Below, one piece after another: positions 18,943 to 27,742 of a stretch of DNA of 64,000 bases. Positions within the stretch are counted from its first letter, which is position 1. Each line of letters opens with the position of its first letter. The position numbers and the translations under genes were made by a program. The stretch is from Crocinitomicaceae bacterium (GTDB taxonomy: Bacteria; Bacteroidota; Bacteroidia; Flavobacteriales_D; Crocinitomicaceae): contig JAHENC010000001.1 in assembly GCA_024643365.1 (NCBI GenBank), forward strand, positions 62,001-126,000. Reading direction: 5' to 3'. The notes under the pieces are model-generated. The model saw only the letters and a program-made list of their open reading frames with translations, made no database searches and had not been told where the DNA came from.

Positions 18943-20397
18943 ATGGAAGCATCCATTCGCGATAAATACGAAGTTGTAATCGGACTTGAAGTCCATGCAC
19001 AAATGTTGACCAAAACCAAAGCGTATTCAAATGACGTTAATGAATACGGTTCCGCACCAAATTCAAACATTAGCGTGGTGACTCTTGGACATCCAGGTAC
19101 ATTACCAGTGATGAACAAGAAAACGATTGAATTCGCCATAAAACTAGGACTTGCTTGCGATGCACATATTGCTCCAGCTCAGCATTTTGCAAGAAAAAAT
19201 TATTTCTATCCCGATTTACCGAAAGGATACCAAATCACACAGGATACAACACCAATTTGTACAGGTGGAAGTATTGTCATTCGAACGGATGATGGGACAG
19301 AGAAATCCATTGGATTGACACGTATTCACATGGAAGAAGATGCTGGTAAAAGTATTCACGATGTGGATGTTTACGATACATTGGTGGACTTAAATCGTGC
19401 AGGGACTCCCCTACTTGAAATCGTTTCTGAACCGGACATGCGTTCATCCATGGAAGCTTACCATTACTTGACAGAAGTGCGTAAACTTGTTCGCTACCTA
19501 GATATTTGTGATGGAAACATGGAAGAAGGATCCTTACGATGCGATGCGAATGTTTCTGTACGACTTGTGGGTGTTTCTGAGTTTGGAACGAAGGTAGAAG
19601 TGAAAAATATGAACTCCATTCGAAATGTTCAACGCGCTATTGAATTTGAAATTCTTCGTCAAATTGAAGTTTTGGAAGCCGGTGGATCACTTTCACAAGA
19701 AACAAGAGCATTTGATGCACTCAAAGGAATTACAATTTCCATGCGTTCTAAAGAAGCGGCAAATGACTACCGTTATTTTCCAGAACCAGATCTACCACCA
19801 ATTACCATTACCAAAGAACAAATTGAATCCGTTGCACAAGAGATGCCAGCATTACCACGCGCCTTGTTTCAACGCTATACAAAAGAATATGGCCTGTCGG
19901 AATACGACGCCTATAACATTACGGACAATAAAGGAATTGCTCTTTATTACGAATCCATTCTAGCACATACAAAAAACTATAAGTCCGCTGCCAATTGGTT
20001 AATGGGAGACATCAAATCCTATTTAAATGAATACGGCGTTGACATGGAGAAATTCCCTTTAAAACCGCTTGTGATTGCAGAACTAATTCACTTAGTGGAA
20101 GAAGGAAAAGTTTCCAGTACTGTCGCTTCACAAAACATTTTCCCAGCCTTGTTCTCAACGGAAGAATCACCATTACAGGTGGCAGAACGTTTGAATTTGA
20201 TTCAAAACTCAGATGAAGATGCTTTGAAAGGATTCATCTTGAAAGTATTCGAATTAAATCCAGACGAAGTAGCTCGATACAAAGGTGGAGAAAAACAATT
20301 GACAGGATTCTTTATGGGACAATTGATGAAAGTGTCGCAAGGAAAAGCGGATCCGAAATTAGCGAATGGATTATTACGTCAACTTCTCGATGCATGA
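18943..20397 (+). CDS. gatB: Asp-tRNA(Asn)/Glu-tRNA(Gln) amidotransferase subunit B
   Basis: 484 residues. Subunit B of GatCAB, which amidates misacylated Asp-tRNA or Glu-tRNA; it binds the tRNA and contains the kinase site. The N-terminus has VVIGLEVHAQ; then GHPGTLPV, KNYFYPDLPKGYQIT, HMEEDAGKS and CDANVSVR, with a C-terminal YqeY-like tail. The Cys residues found in some GatB proteins around residues 26-52 are absent, as in several other lineages. gatA and gatC are not in the window. Six bases after punA. Confidence 0.97.
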   Translation: MEASIRDKYEVVIGLEVHAQMLTKTKAYSNDVNEYGSAPNSNISVVTLGHPGTLPVMNKKTIEFAIKLGLACDAHIAPAQHFARKNYFYPDLPKGYQITQDTTPICTGGSIVIRTDDGTEKSIGLTRIHMEEDAGKSIHDVDVYDTLVDLNRAGTPLLEIVSEPDMRSSMEAYHYLTEVRKLVRYLDICDGNMEEGSLRCDANVSVRLVGVSEFGTKVEVKNMNSIRNVQRAIEFEILRQIEVLEAGGSLSQETRAFDALKGITISMRSKEAANDYRYFPEPDLPPITITKEQIESVAQEMPALPRALFQRYTKEYGLSEYDAYNITDNKGIALYYESILAHTKNYKSAANWLMGDIKSYLNEYGVDMEKFPLKPLVIAELIHLVEEGKVSSTVASQNIFPALFSTEESPLQVAERLNLIQNSDEDALKGFILKVFELNPDEVARYKGGEKQLTGFFMGQLMKVSQGKADPKLANGLLRQLLDA

Positions 20398-21590
20398 AAG
20401 ATTGGATGATCAAAAATAAAACCTGGGTAATCCTTGTGGCAATTGTCGCGCTGGTTGGGGGAATTATTTGGTACAATAAATACCAAAAAGACCTAGCAGA
20501 AACCGGTGGACTTGAAGCAAATTTCGAAATATCAGGAAAAATTACAGGTGTCCCCGGTTTGACTTTGTTTATCGAAGCTCCAAGTGACAAAGGAACGATT
20601 CCGGTTGCGGAGGGACAAATCAATGAGGATGGAAGTTTTAGCATTAGCGGAAATATTCCAGGATTGGGCTATTATTTCTTGAGACTGAGCGATGAAAAAA
20701 ATAGTTTAATTCCAATCACTTTAATTCCAGGAGATCATTTAACGATCAATACTTCCGTAAATTCCTTCGTATCCAAACCGAATGCAGGTGGGACAAGTTG
20801 GAGCAAAACCATGAATCGCTATTTAGGTGAATTCGATGCGTTTCAACAAACACAAGCTCGCTTGCAGTTAAATGCAGAAAACCGAAGTAAGGAAGAAGTT
20901 TCCAAACTTTTTCTTCAAGCCAAAAGTAAAATGGAATCTTTTTCCAGAACACAAATGCTAAAAGACCCAAGCAATGCATACAACATCATTCTCTCCATGG
21001 ACTTGTTACCAAGCGTTAGTTTTGATGATTGGGACGCAACAAATTTGGAAGCACTGAAAAAGGTAACTGAAGCGTTTGAAGATAAATATGCAGGACAACC
21101 AGCGGCAGAAACGTTCAGAAATCAATATGCACAAATTGAAAATGCCTATTTTGAATTCGCGTCATCAGTAAATGGTACCGTTCCAGCTCCCGAAATTTCC
21201 TTACCGAATACATCCGGAAAAATCTTGAAACTATCAGACCTCAAAGGAAAGGTTGTTCTTGTGGATTTCTGGGCTTCGTGGTGTGGTCCATGTCGAGCAG
21301 AGAACCCAAACGTTGTGAAAATGTATGAAAAATTTAAGGATAAAGGATTCACGATTTACTCTGTTTCCTTGGATGAAGATGCTGCGAAATGGAAAGAAGC
21401 AATTGTAAAGGATAAACTTACTTGGGCAAACCATGTGAGTGATTTGAAAGGATGGAAATCCTCCGTTGTAGCAAACTTTGGCATAGAAGGGATTCCATAT
21501 ACCGTTCTCTTGAACAAAGAAGGAAAGATCATTGGTAAAAACCTTCGTGGTGAAAAATTAGAAGAAACCTTAAACGAACTTTTAAAATGA
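20394..21590 (+). CDS. TlpA-like thioredoxin with DUF4369, membrane anchored
   Basis: 398 residues. A single membrane span at about 9-26 (VILVAIVALVGGIIWY) anchors it, with the rest in the periplasm. Residues about 40-130 match the DUF4369 beta domain (ISGKITGV, LIPGDHLTI), residues 135-255 are helical, and residues about 260-398 are a thioredoxin fold with FWASWCGPCRAEN (CGPC active site) and a cis-Pro in EGIPYTVLL. Likely a periplasmic thiol reductase, for example for cytochrome maturation. The next gene encodes a paralogue, suggesting tandem duplication. The start overlaps the gatB stop as ATGA. Confidence 0.88.
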   Translation: MKDWMIKNKTWVILVAIVALVGGIIWYNKYQKDLAETGGLEANFEISGKITGVPGLTLFIEAPSDKGTIPVAEGQINEDGSFSISGNIPGLGYYFLRLSDEKNSLIPITLIPGDHLTINTSVNSFVSKPNAGGTSWSKTMNRYLGEFDAFQQTQARLQLNAENRSKEEVSKLFLQAKSKMESFSRTQMLKDPSNAYNIILSMDLLPSVSFDDWDATNLEALKKVTEAFEDKYAGQPAAETFRNQYAQIENAYFEFASSVNGTVPAPEISLPNTSGKILKLSDLKGKVVLVDFWASWCGPCRAENPNVVKMYEKFKDKGFTIYSVSLDEDAAKWKEAIVKDKLTWANHVSDLKGWKSSVVANFGIEGIPYTVLLNKEGKIIGKNLRGEKLEETLNELLK

Positions 21591-22699
21591 AAAACTTAGG
21601 AATTATACTTTTAGCCTTTTTTCCGTTTGGAATATTTGGTCAAAATACCATTAAAGTGACTGTTTCAGGCATGATCTTTAACGCTAACGTAGATTCTGTT
21701 CGAATTTCTCAAAACTTCGGGAATGTCTACAAAGACTATGGATCAGCCGTTATGGATAAAAAAGGGAATTTCAAACTTTCCCTCGAATTACCGAATCCAG
21801 ATTACTATTACCTACGTGTTGGAAATGATAACATTCACCTTATTTTAAAAAGCAACAGTGATATCAAAGTATACGGTGACGGAAAAAAGCTGAAGGACTT
21901 TTGTAATTTCGTTGGCTCAGATGAATCGAAAGCAATGAATGACTTTTCCCATGTTGCAGAAAAATGGACTGCAAAAAGTGATTCTGCATTAACAGCGATC
22001 AAAGCTGACCCTTCACGCGAGCAGGCTGTTAATGACTATATGACCCAAGAGTTTTATAAATTCAATAGTGAACTTCAAGGTTTTATCGGTGCTAACGCAA
22101 ATTCACCCGCGTTAATCCTTGCATTGGCGAATATGAATGCTGAACAGGACATGGCATCTTACGAAAACGTTCTGAATCAATTACATTCTGTTTTTAATGA
22201 AAGTCCGACAGTGCAATCATTCTACAATCATTTCTCCCAAATTAAAAAACGCATCGATGATGCTAACTTTTTAGCACCTGGAAAAATCGCTCCAGATTTT
22301 ACCGAGCTAAAAACGGATGGAAAAAAGACCTTTACTCTTTCTTCATTGCATGGTCAAATAGTACTCATTGATTTTTGGGCTTCTTGGTGTGGACCATGTC
22401 GTAGAGAAAACCCAAATGTGGTACAGACATATGAAAAATATAAAAAAGATGGATTTACCATCGTTAGTGTTTCTCTAGATACGGACGCTCAAAAATGGAA
22501 AAACGCCATTGAACAAGATCAATTATCATGGCCAAATCACGTAAGTGATTTAGGAGGATGGAACAGTAAGGTTGCGCAGCAATACAAAGTTTCAAGTGTA
22601 CCTTTTACGGTACTCATCGACCGCGAGGGACATGTGATCAAAACGAATTTAAGAGGTCCAGCTTTGGAAGAAGAGTTAAAACGCATTTTTGGACATTAA
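21587..22699 (+). CDS. TlpA-like thioredoxin with DUF4369, exported paralogue
   Basis: 370 residues, same domain order as the previous gene: a cleavable signal peptide (about 1-18, ending GIFGQ) instead of a membrane anchor, DUF4369-like about 22-110, helical middle, thioredoxin domain about 235-370 with FWASWCGPCRREN and SVPFTVLI. The two proteins are clearly homologous throughout the C-terminal domain (shared VSLD, WPNHVSDL / WANHVSDL and LRG blocks). Probably a soluble periplasmic partner of the anchored protein. Start overlaps the previous stop by four bases; the stop overlaps lpxH as TAATG. Confidence 0.87.
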   Translation: MKNLGIILLAFFPFGIFGQNTIKVTVSGMIFNANVDSVRISQNFGNVYKDYGSAVMDKKGNFKLSLELPNPDYYYLRVGNDNIHLILKSNSDIKVYGDGKKLKDFCNFVGSDESKAMNDFSHVAEKWTAKSDSALTAIKADPSREQAVNDYMTQEFYKFNSELQGFIGANANSPALILALANMNAEQDMASYENVLNQLHSVFNESPTVQSFYNHFSQIKKRIDDANFLAPGKIAPDFTELKTDGKKTFTLSSLHGQIVLIDFWASWCGPCRRENPNVVQTYEKYKKDGFTIVSVSLDTDAQKWKNAIEQDQLSWPNHVSDLGGWNSKVAQQYKVSSVPFTVLIDREGHVIKTNLRGPALEEELKRIFGH

Positions 22700-23487
22700 T
22701 GGACGTTTCGGCTAAATACACCTATTTTGCATCTGATTTTCATCTGGGCACTCCTGATTTAGCCAGTAGCCGCCAACGTGAGTCAGTAATAGTTGCTTGG
22801 CTAGATTGCATTGAAAAAGATGCCGAAGAAATTTTTTTAATTGGTGATATCTTTGATTTTTGGTTTGAATACAAAACCGTTATACCAAAAGGATTTGTCC
22901 GTTTGCAGGCAAAAATCGCAGAACTAGTTGACAAAGGTATTCCTGTGCATTTCTTCAAAGGAAACCACGACATGTGGATGTTTCACTACTTCCAAGAAGA
23001 ATTAGGAGTTCAATTACATGCTGATGAATATTGCTTTGAGAAAAATGGAAAACGTTTTTTTGTCGCTCACGGTGATGGATTAGGTCCAGGCGATTATAAA
23101 TACAAGTTCATCAAACGTGTTTTTAGAAATCCATTGTGTCAATGGGCTTTTGCCCGTATTCATCCGAATTTCGGAATTTCATTAGCGAATTATTTCTCCC
23201 GTAGCAGCCGCAAAAGTGGAATGGCGAAGGATATGATTTATTCGGGAAAAGAAAAGGAATGGCTATATCACTTCGCTGTTGAACATCAAAAAACAAATCC
23301 GCAAGACTTCTATATTTTTGGTCACCGACATTTACCATTAGAATTGAATATAGACCAGTCTGTTTACCTCAATACCGGTGAATGGTTGTACGCTCAAACA
23401 TTTGCTCGATTCGATGGAAAACAAGTGGAAATGTGTTCATGGAAAAATGGAATAATAGAATCCTACGATGCAAAAAGACCAAACTAA
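22699..23487 (+). CDS. lpxH: UDP-2,3-diacylglucosamine diphosphatase LpxH-type
   Basis: 262 residues. Calcineurin-like metallophosphoesterase that cleaves UDP-2,3-diacylglucosamine to lipid X and UMP. Metal ligands in order: SDFHLG (D13, H15), GDIFDFW (D50), GNHD (N89, H90), VAHGDG (about 118) and FGHRHLP (about 213-219). The FDFW and N-terminal spacing fit the LpxH/LpxH2-like family. It shares the run with lpxK, consistent with lipid A synthesis. Overlaps tsaE by 20 bases. Confidence 0.88.
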   Translation: MDVSAKYTYFASDFHLGTPDLASSRQRESVIVAWLDCIEKDAEEIFLIGDIFDFWFEYKTVIPKGFVRLQAKIAELVDKGIPVHFFKGNHDMWMFHYFQEELGVQLHADEYCFEKNGKRFFVAHGDGLGPGDYKYKFIKRVFRNPLCQWAFARIHPNFGISLANYFSRSSRKSGMAKDMIYSGKEKEWLYHFAVEHQKTNPQDFYIFGHRHLPLELNIDQSVYLNTGEWLYAQTFARFDGKQVEMCSWKNGIIESYDAKRPN

Positions 23488-23911
23488 ACATTGGGAACAT
23501 GTTCCGTTGGAATCTCTCTCCATGGTCGCAACTGAACTTATAACACTCATTTCCAATCCAAGCTTTATCGCCATTCAAGGCGAAATGGGTGCTGGAAAAA
23601 CAACATTTGTTCAGACTTTACTTCGGGAATTAGGAATCGAACATCTTGATGGATCCCCGACGTATGCAATTATTCACGAATATGTGACAAAATCAGAAAC
23701 AAAAGCCTATCACCTAGACTGCTATCGCATTGAAAATGAACGTGATCTTGCCCAACTTGGATTAGATGAATTGTTTGAAGAAAATGCTTATTTCTTTGTG
23801 GAGTGGCCAGATAAAATTGAAAATATTCTTCCAGAACACGCGAATTGGCTGTATATTCGTTGTGAACCAGAAGGTGAACTAAGAGAAATCGTCCTGAATT
23901 ATGATAACTGA
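23468..23911 (+). CDS. tsaE: tRNA threonylcarbamoyladenosine ATPase TsaE
   Basis: 147 residues. P-loop ATPase needed, with TsaB and TsaD, for the t6A37 modification of tRNA. Walker A GEMGAGKTT (38-46), then SPTYAIIHEY and HLDCYRIE and FVEWPDK, all TsaE signatures. The start overlaps lpxH by 20 bases; the stop overlaps ald by 11 bases, so it is a coupled part of the run. Confidence 0.96.
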   Translation: MQKDQTKHWEHVPLESLSMVATELITLISNPSFIAIQGEMGAGKTTFVQTLLRELGIEHLDGSPTYAIIHEYVTKSETKAYHLDCYRIENERDLAQLGLDELFEENAYFFVEWPDKIENILPEHANWLYIRCEPEGELREIVLNYDN

Positions 23912-25121
23912 TCCTGAATTATTAAAAACACTTATTCAAAAAGGTAGTCTTCTTCCGAAAGAGGAAATGCTAGAAGTGCGCAAGAAAAAAGGAAACTTGT
24001 TTATCGGTATTCCAAAGGAAACTTCCTTTCAAGAGAGACGCGTAGCCTTGGTTCCTGAAGCGGTAACCTTACTTGTTTCAAATGGACACCAAGTTTTAAT
24101 GGAAACAAATGCGGGAGAAGGATCAAATTTCACGGATAACGAATACAGCGAAGCAGGAGCACAAATTGTTTACGACCGAAAATCCATTTATAGTTGTGAC
24201 ATTATCTTGAAAGTCGCTCCTCCTTCTGAAGAAGAAGTAGAGATGATGATTGGTAATCAAACATTTATTTCTGCACTTCAAATTTCAACACAACCGAAAG
24301 AAATACTCCAAAAATTAACGGCAAAAAAAATCACTGCTATCGCTTGGGACTATATTCAAGATGAAGAAGGTGTATTCTCCATTGTTCGTACTATGGGTGA
24401 AATTGCTGGAACAACGTCCATTTTAGTCGCAGGTGAATTGCTGTCATCTTTCTCAAAAGGAAAAGGATTGATGCTGGGAGGAATAGCCGGTGTACAACCT
24501 GCCGAAGTGGTGGTAATTGGCGCTGGAACCGTTGGTGAATTTGCAACGAGAGCGGCACTAGGACTTGGTGCTTCCGTGAAAGTATTCGACAATTCATTGA
24601 CACGCTTACGACGCTTACAAAACGACTTAAGCTTACGCGTTTATACATCCATCATTCAGCCTAAAGTTTTAGCAAAAGCCATTCGTCGTGCGGATGTTGT
24701 AATTGGAGCATTGCGTTCACCTATTGGTAGAACTCCGTGTGTGGTGAGTGAAGAAATGATTCAAGAAATGAAATCTGGCTCTGTGTTAGTCGATGTCAGT
24801 ATTGATCAAGGTGGTTGTTTTGAAACTTCACGCGTAACGAATCACAATGACCCAACCTTCATAAAACATGGTGTCGTTCATTATTGTGTGCCAAACATTG
24901 CCTCACGTGTTTCTCGAACAGCTTCCTTCGCATTGTCGAATACCTTCTCCCCGATGATACTCGAAATGGGTGAAAAAGGTGGTGTTGTTGATTTGATCAG
25001 AACACATAGTGGATTCCGTAACGGTGTGTATATGTATAAAGGTATTTTAACAAATGAAGTACTTGGAAAGGTATTTGATTTAAAATACAAGGACATTCAC
25101 CTCCTACTTCCGGGCATGTAA
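23901..25121 (+). CDS. ald: Alanine dehydrogenase
   Basis: 406 residues. NAD-dependent oxidative deamination of alanine to pyruvate and ammonia. The core matches the AlaDH/PNT family: IGIPKETSFQERRVAL (with KE and R of the pyruvate site), VVIGAGTVGEFATRAALGLGA (dinucleotide-binding glycine pattern), DVSIDQGGCFETSR and HYCVPNIASRVSRTAS. There is an N-terminal extension of about 30 residues before the family start, common in Bacteroidota. The stop overlaps the next gene as TAATG. Confidence 0.93.
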   Translation: MITDPELLKTLIQKGSLLPKEEMLEVRKKKGNLFIGIPKETSFQERRVALVPEAVTLLVSNGHQVLMETNAGEGSNFTDNEYSEAGAQIVYDRKSIYSCDIILKVAPPSEEEVEMMIGNQTFISALQISTQPKEILQKLTAKKITAIAWDYIQDEEGVFSIVRTMGEIAGTTSILVAGELLSSFSKGKGLMLGGIAGVQPAEVVVIGAGTVGEFATRAALGLGASVKVFDNSLTRLRRLQNDLSLRVYTSIIQPKVLAKAIRRADVVIGALRSPIGRTPCVVSEEMIQEMKSGSVLVDVSIDQGGCFETSRVTNHNDPTFIKHGVVHYCVPNIASRVSRTASFALSNTFSPMILEMGEKGGVVDLIRTHSGFRNGVYMYKGILTNEVLGKVFDLKYKDIHLLLPGM

Positions 25122-25585
25122 TGAGTTCTATTATTCCTTTAAATCTTCCAAAAACTTCCCTTCAATTGAGTCGGAAAGATGAGGAGATTTACGTGCAATG
25201 TCTTATTCGAAGAAAAAAAATAAAATTGACACCAGAAGAATGGGTCCGTCAACACTTTATTGCCTACCTCCATCAGGAACACCACTTCCCTCTTTCACGA
25301 ATAGCTGTAGAAAAATCGATTCAATATGCAGGATTAACCAAACGTTGGGACATCGTTGTATATGACCCAGATTTTCTTCCGTTTGTATTAGTAGAATGCA
25401 AGGCCCCTCATGTTCCAATTTCAATGGACACTTTGTACCAAGCGTTAACGTATCAGAAAGAAATGCAAGGAAAGTTTATCGCACTGAGTAACGGATTAAC
25501 CCATGCTTTCTATGAAGTTGATGTAGAAAATAAACGTTTGACTGTCTTAGAAAAACTACCGATTGACAGTTCCTCAATTATTTAA
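25121..25585 (+). CDS. HsdR N-terminal-like (PD-(D/E)xK) single-domain protein
   Basis: 154 residues. It resembles the HSDR_N_2 domain: WVRQHFIAYL, then KRWDIVVYDP (Asp) and LVECKAPHVPI (E-x-K), the nuclease-fold catalytic signature, then YQALTYQ. There is no helicase, specificity or methylase subunit nearby, so it is not a type I restriction system. Single-domain proteins of this kind are widespread in Bacteroidota chromosomes; their role is not established. It is coupled to ald and converges with the DUF4924 gene, overlapping it by 12 bases. Confidence 0.82.
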   Translation: MSSIIPLNLPKTSLQLSRKDEEIYVQCLIRRKKIKLTPEEWVRQHFIAYLHQEHHFPLSRIAVEKSIQYAGLTKRWDIVVYDPDFLPFVLVECKAPHVPISMDTLYQALTYQKEMQGKFIALSNGLTHAFYEVDVENKRLTVLEKLPIDSSSII

Positions 25586-26125
25586 ATAATCCCAATCACC
25601 TGATTTCATGCGTTGGTATTCTCGTGCAAGATAAGCTAGTTGAATACGCATTAGATCGAACGCCGCTTCCGTTTCCGCACTGATTTCCTTTTGACGCATT
25701 TTTAATTGCAGTTTCATAAACATGGCATGCATCAAAATTTCTACATCTTGACGTTGAGCCATATTAGACTTTTGCTTAAATTCTTCTAACGCTTCGTGAG
25801 CATTTTCACATAAAGTTTTATACTTTGCATCGTTCATGATGGTCAATAAACTATTGTGTAAATAGGTCAACTCAACCAAGATCTCTTGAACTTCATCAAT
25901 ATGTCCCTCCTTTTCGAGTCCCTTCATGTTCATTTCACGCACCAAGTTTTGATACCATGTAATTTGCTCATTCAATTGGAATTCGTCGCGAATTGCAGGC
26001 TCCAACACCTTAGATTTTATCAATTCTATATCCAAATTCAGGGATCGAACTAAATCTTCAATTTGAAATAAATACAAAATGTATTCAGCTACGTTCTCTA
26101 CTTTTTTTGATTCTGTTGGACGCAT
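25574..26125 (-). CDS. DUF4924 family protein
   Basis: 183 residues, almost fully alpha-helical, no signal or membrane segment. The N-terminal block ENVAEYILYLFQIEDLVRS and AYLAREYQRMKSGDW at the end match the DUF4924 family known from Bacteroidota. The function is unknown. It lies one base after the Skp-like gene and was probably co-transcribed with it. Its 3' end overlaps the convergent HsdR-N-like gene. Confidence 0.8.
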   Translation of the reverse strand: MRPTESKKVENVAEYILYLFQIEDLVRSLNLDIELIKSKVLEPAIRDEFQLNEQITWYQNLVREMNMKGLEKEGHIDEVQEILVELTYLHNSLLTIMNDAKYKTLCENAHEALEEFKQKSNMAQRQDVEILMHAMFMKLQLKMRQKEISAETEAAFDLMRIQLAYLAREYQRMKSGDWDYLNN

Positions 26126-26126
26126 G

Positions 26127-26723
26127 TTAGTTTAGTTCCTTTTCGATTTGTGCCTGATTTTCATTTAAGAAGTTCACGAATTCAGTCGTTACATCCATTC
26201 GATCATTGATGTAATTAATTTGACCACCTGCACCATGCATTAACAAAATATCAATCTGGTGTTTATCACAGTACTTTTTACCCAAAGCTTCAATTTTTTT
26301 ATTCACCGTCTCTAGGGATTTCATTGCAAGCTCTTCAATTTTAGCACCTTCCGTTTGTTGGTACTGCATGATTTGGTTTTGCATTTCTTGTGCGCGTTGT
26401 TGAACTTGTGCAATCTCGTTCTGCGACAAAAGTCCGCCACGAGCTTCCGCATCCTTTTTAGTGATAAATGCTTCGTAGGCTTTTGTTCTTCGTTCCACTT
26501 CGGATTCAAAGGCCTTTTGTTTTTTCTTGATGATTCCCTCCTCTTTCACGAAGTAGGCAAAATTTGCTTTAATGCTATCATTTGAATAGTAAGCAATTTT
26601 TAGTCCACCTAAAGAACGAACGGCTACTTTTGGTGTCGTGTCCTTTTTGGGAGCGGGTTTATCACCACAAGATGTGAATAGTGAAATTCCAATAATGGAA
26701 GCTGAAACGATCAGTGATTTCAT
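26127..26723 (-). CDS. Skp/OmpH-like lipoprotein
   Basis: 198 residues. N-terminal signal peptide with lipobox SLFTSC (Cys at about 19), so a lipoprotein rather than the usual soluble periplasmic Skp. Residues about 40-190 follow the OmpH/Skp pattern: a short beta strand (LKIAYYSNDSI), a long coiled coil rich in Lys/Glu/Gln (about 60-150), then DILLMHGAGGQINYI. Skp holds unfolded outer-membrane proteins. The lipoprotein anchor would keep it at a membrane. It lies directly upstream of DUF4924. Confidence 0.85.
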   Translation of the reverse strand: MKSLIVSASIIGISLFTSCGDKPAPKKDTTPKVAVRSLGGLKIAYYSNDSIKANFAYFVKEEGIIKKKQKAFESEVERRTKAYEAFITKKDAEARGGLLSQNEIAQVQQRAQEMQNQIMQYQQTEGAKIEELAMKSLETVNKKIEALGKKYCDKHQIDILLMHGAGGQINYINDRMDVTTEFVNFLNENQAQIEKELN

Positions 26724-26724
26724 A

Positions 26725-26967
26725 TTATGATTTTAAGTGTAGTATTTCCATCCAATCGGCTCTCATCTCGATAAAGCGTTGAATGCATTTTGTTAAAAAG
26801 GTACCTTGAATGAGTGACTCCAGTTGTTCAACTTGAGGAAAATCTGTTTCCGAAACTTTAAATGATTGTTCGTATTGATCCAATGAAATCGTTAAAATGA
26901 ATTTTCCATTGTATGAATGTAACTGAATCAGAAATCGTTCGTGAGGAATTTGTTTAATTAAACGCAT
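26725..26967 (-). CDS. Small conserved-looking protein of unknown function
   Basis: 80 residues from the ATG at 26967, no signal peptide or membrane span. Not recognised. I chose this ATG over the one eight codons upstream (26991) because it sits three bases after a TATTTTTG promoter box that overlaps the longer start. Ends one base before the Skp-like gene. The reading frame is free of stops and follows the local style, but support for it being a gene is mainly position and the promoter. Confidence 0.55.
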   Translation of the reverse strand: MRLIKQIPHERFLIQLHSYNGKFILTISLDQYEQSFKVSETDFPQVEQLESLIQGTFLTKCIQRFIEMRADWMEILHLKS

Positions 26968-26970
26968 GTA

Positions 26971-26978
26971 CAAAAATA
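26971..26978 (-). promoter_or_regulatory. Promoter -7 box, three bases before the ATG at 26967
   Basis: TATTTTTG on the minus strand, then TAC and ATG; a leaderless-type start for the unknown-Skp-DUF4924 run. No -33 TTG found. Confidence 0.5.
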
Positions 26979-27002
26979 GCAATTTTCGCACTGACGTCCG
27001 AA

Positions 27003-27392
27003 TTATCCGAGTGGAAAAGGTTTCAGGACATCGAATTCAAAACCAATCTGAGTGAGTTGCTCCATATCTTTACCGAGTTCCAGCATATCTAAGTCATTTT
27101 CCTCATAATTCCAATGAACTCGTACTTCGTTCCCTTCTTTCATCATTTCTTTCAATAAGTAAAGAACTTCTACCAAGGCAGTAGATGAACTTGTATCCAA
27201 AGATTCGATGAATAAATTCAAACAGGTTTTAGTGGATGGTTTCAGACTGTATGTTTTCACCCAAGAAACAACTGGACTCCAAAATTCTTGAGAATCTTCA
27301 TCGATCGATTTTCCACTAATTTCCATCAATCCATTTGAAAGAAAAGAGACAAGCGGTGTTTGTTCTGTTTGAGCAATAACTAAATGGTCCAT
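27003..27392 (-). CDS. SiaC-family (DUF1987) regulatory phosphoprotein
   Basis: 129 residues. The start MDHLVIAQTEQTPLVSF and the ISGKSIDEDSQEFWSP block match SiaC/DUF1987 proteins, which in Pseudomonas are phosphorylated by a kinase (SiaB) and dephosphorylated by a PP2C phosphatase (SiaA) to control a diguanylate cyclase. The partner genes are not in this window. The ATG at 27392 gives the family N-terminus; the longer frame to 27494 crosses the promoter box. Function here is inference from the family. Confidence 0.8.
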   Translation of the reverse strand: MDHLVIAQTEQTPLVSFLSNGLMEISGKSIDEDSQEFWSPVVSWVKTYSLKPSTKTCLNLFIESLDTSSSTALVEVLYLLKEMMKEGNEVRVHWNYEENDLDMLELGKDMEQLTQIGFEFDVLKPFPLG

Positions 27393-27742
27393 ATCTTGGT
27401 AAAGAGGGTCAAAATTAGGGAAACGAAGATAATTCTTAAAATTTTTAATGCGTGAAATGAATATATTTTTCGAATGAAGCACATAACTCAACACTATTTA
27501 TCTGTTTACGTGATAGTTAAGTTCAAATAAATTATTAAATACAAACCATTATTATCCAAAATACCCTGCAACAAACACTGATTTTACTCGGTTTTGTAGT
27601 GATTAATTGTCCTTAATTCGTCTGTTTACAAAAAGAAAAACATCTTTTTCACTAAAGAATGATGTGCTTTTAAATATTTATCCTAATTTCGAAGAGTTAA
27701 AACCTAGTAAACACAAGTAAAACCCTTGCTTTTTAAACATTT
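27393..27742. other. Intergenic region between the SiaC-like gene and the RRM gene
   Basis: About 350 bases, very AT-rich. Contains the promoter box of the SiaC-like gene (TAATTTTG at 27417-27410 on the minus strand, 17 bases from its ATG) and a weaker box TAATTTCG at 27684-27691 that could start the RRM transcript with a leader of about 45 bases. No hairpin terminator or RNA gene that I could support. Confidence 0.5.
27410..27417 (-). promoter_or_regulatory. Promoter -7 box of the SiaC-like gene
   Basis: TAATTTTG on the minus strand, 17 bases before the ATG at 27392. No clear TTG at -33. Confidence 0.5.

Noticed and set aside
25121-25585. Type I restriction system
   Set aside because: Only an HsdR-N-like single domain is present; no helicase, HsdM or HsdS gene is nearby.
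25577-25590. 14-base palindrome ATTATTTAAATAAT between converging stops
   Set aside because: It is made only of A and T, has no loop or T run to act as a terminator, and could arise by chance in this AT-rich sequence.
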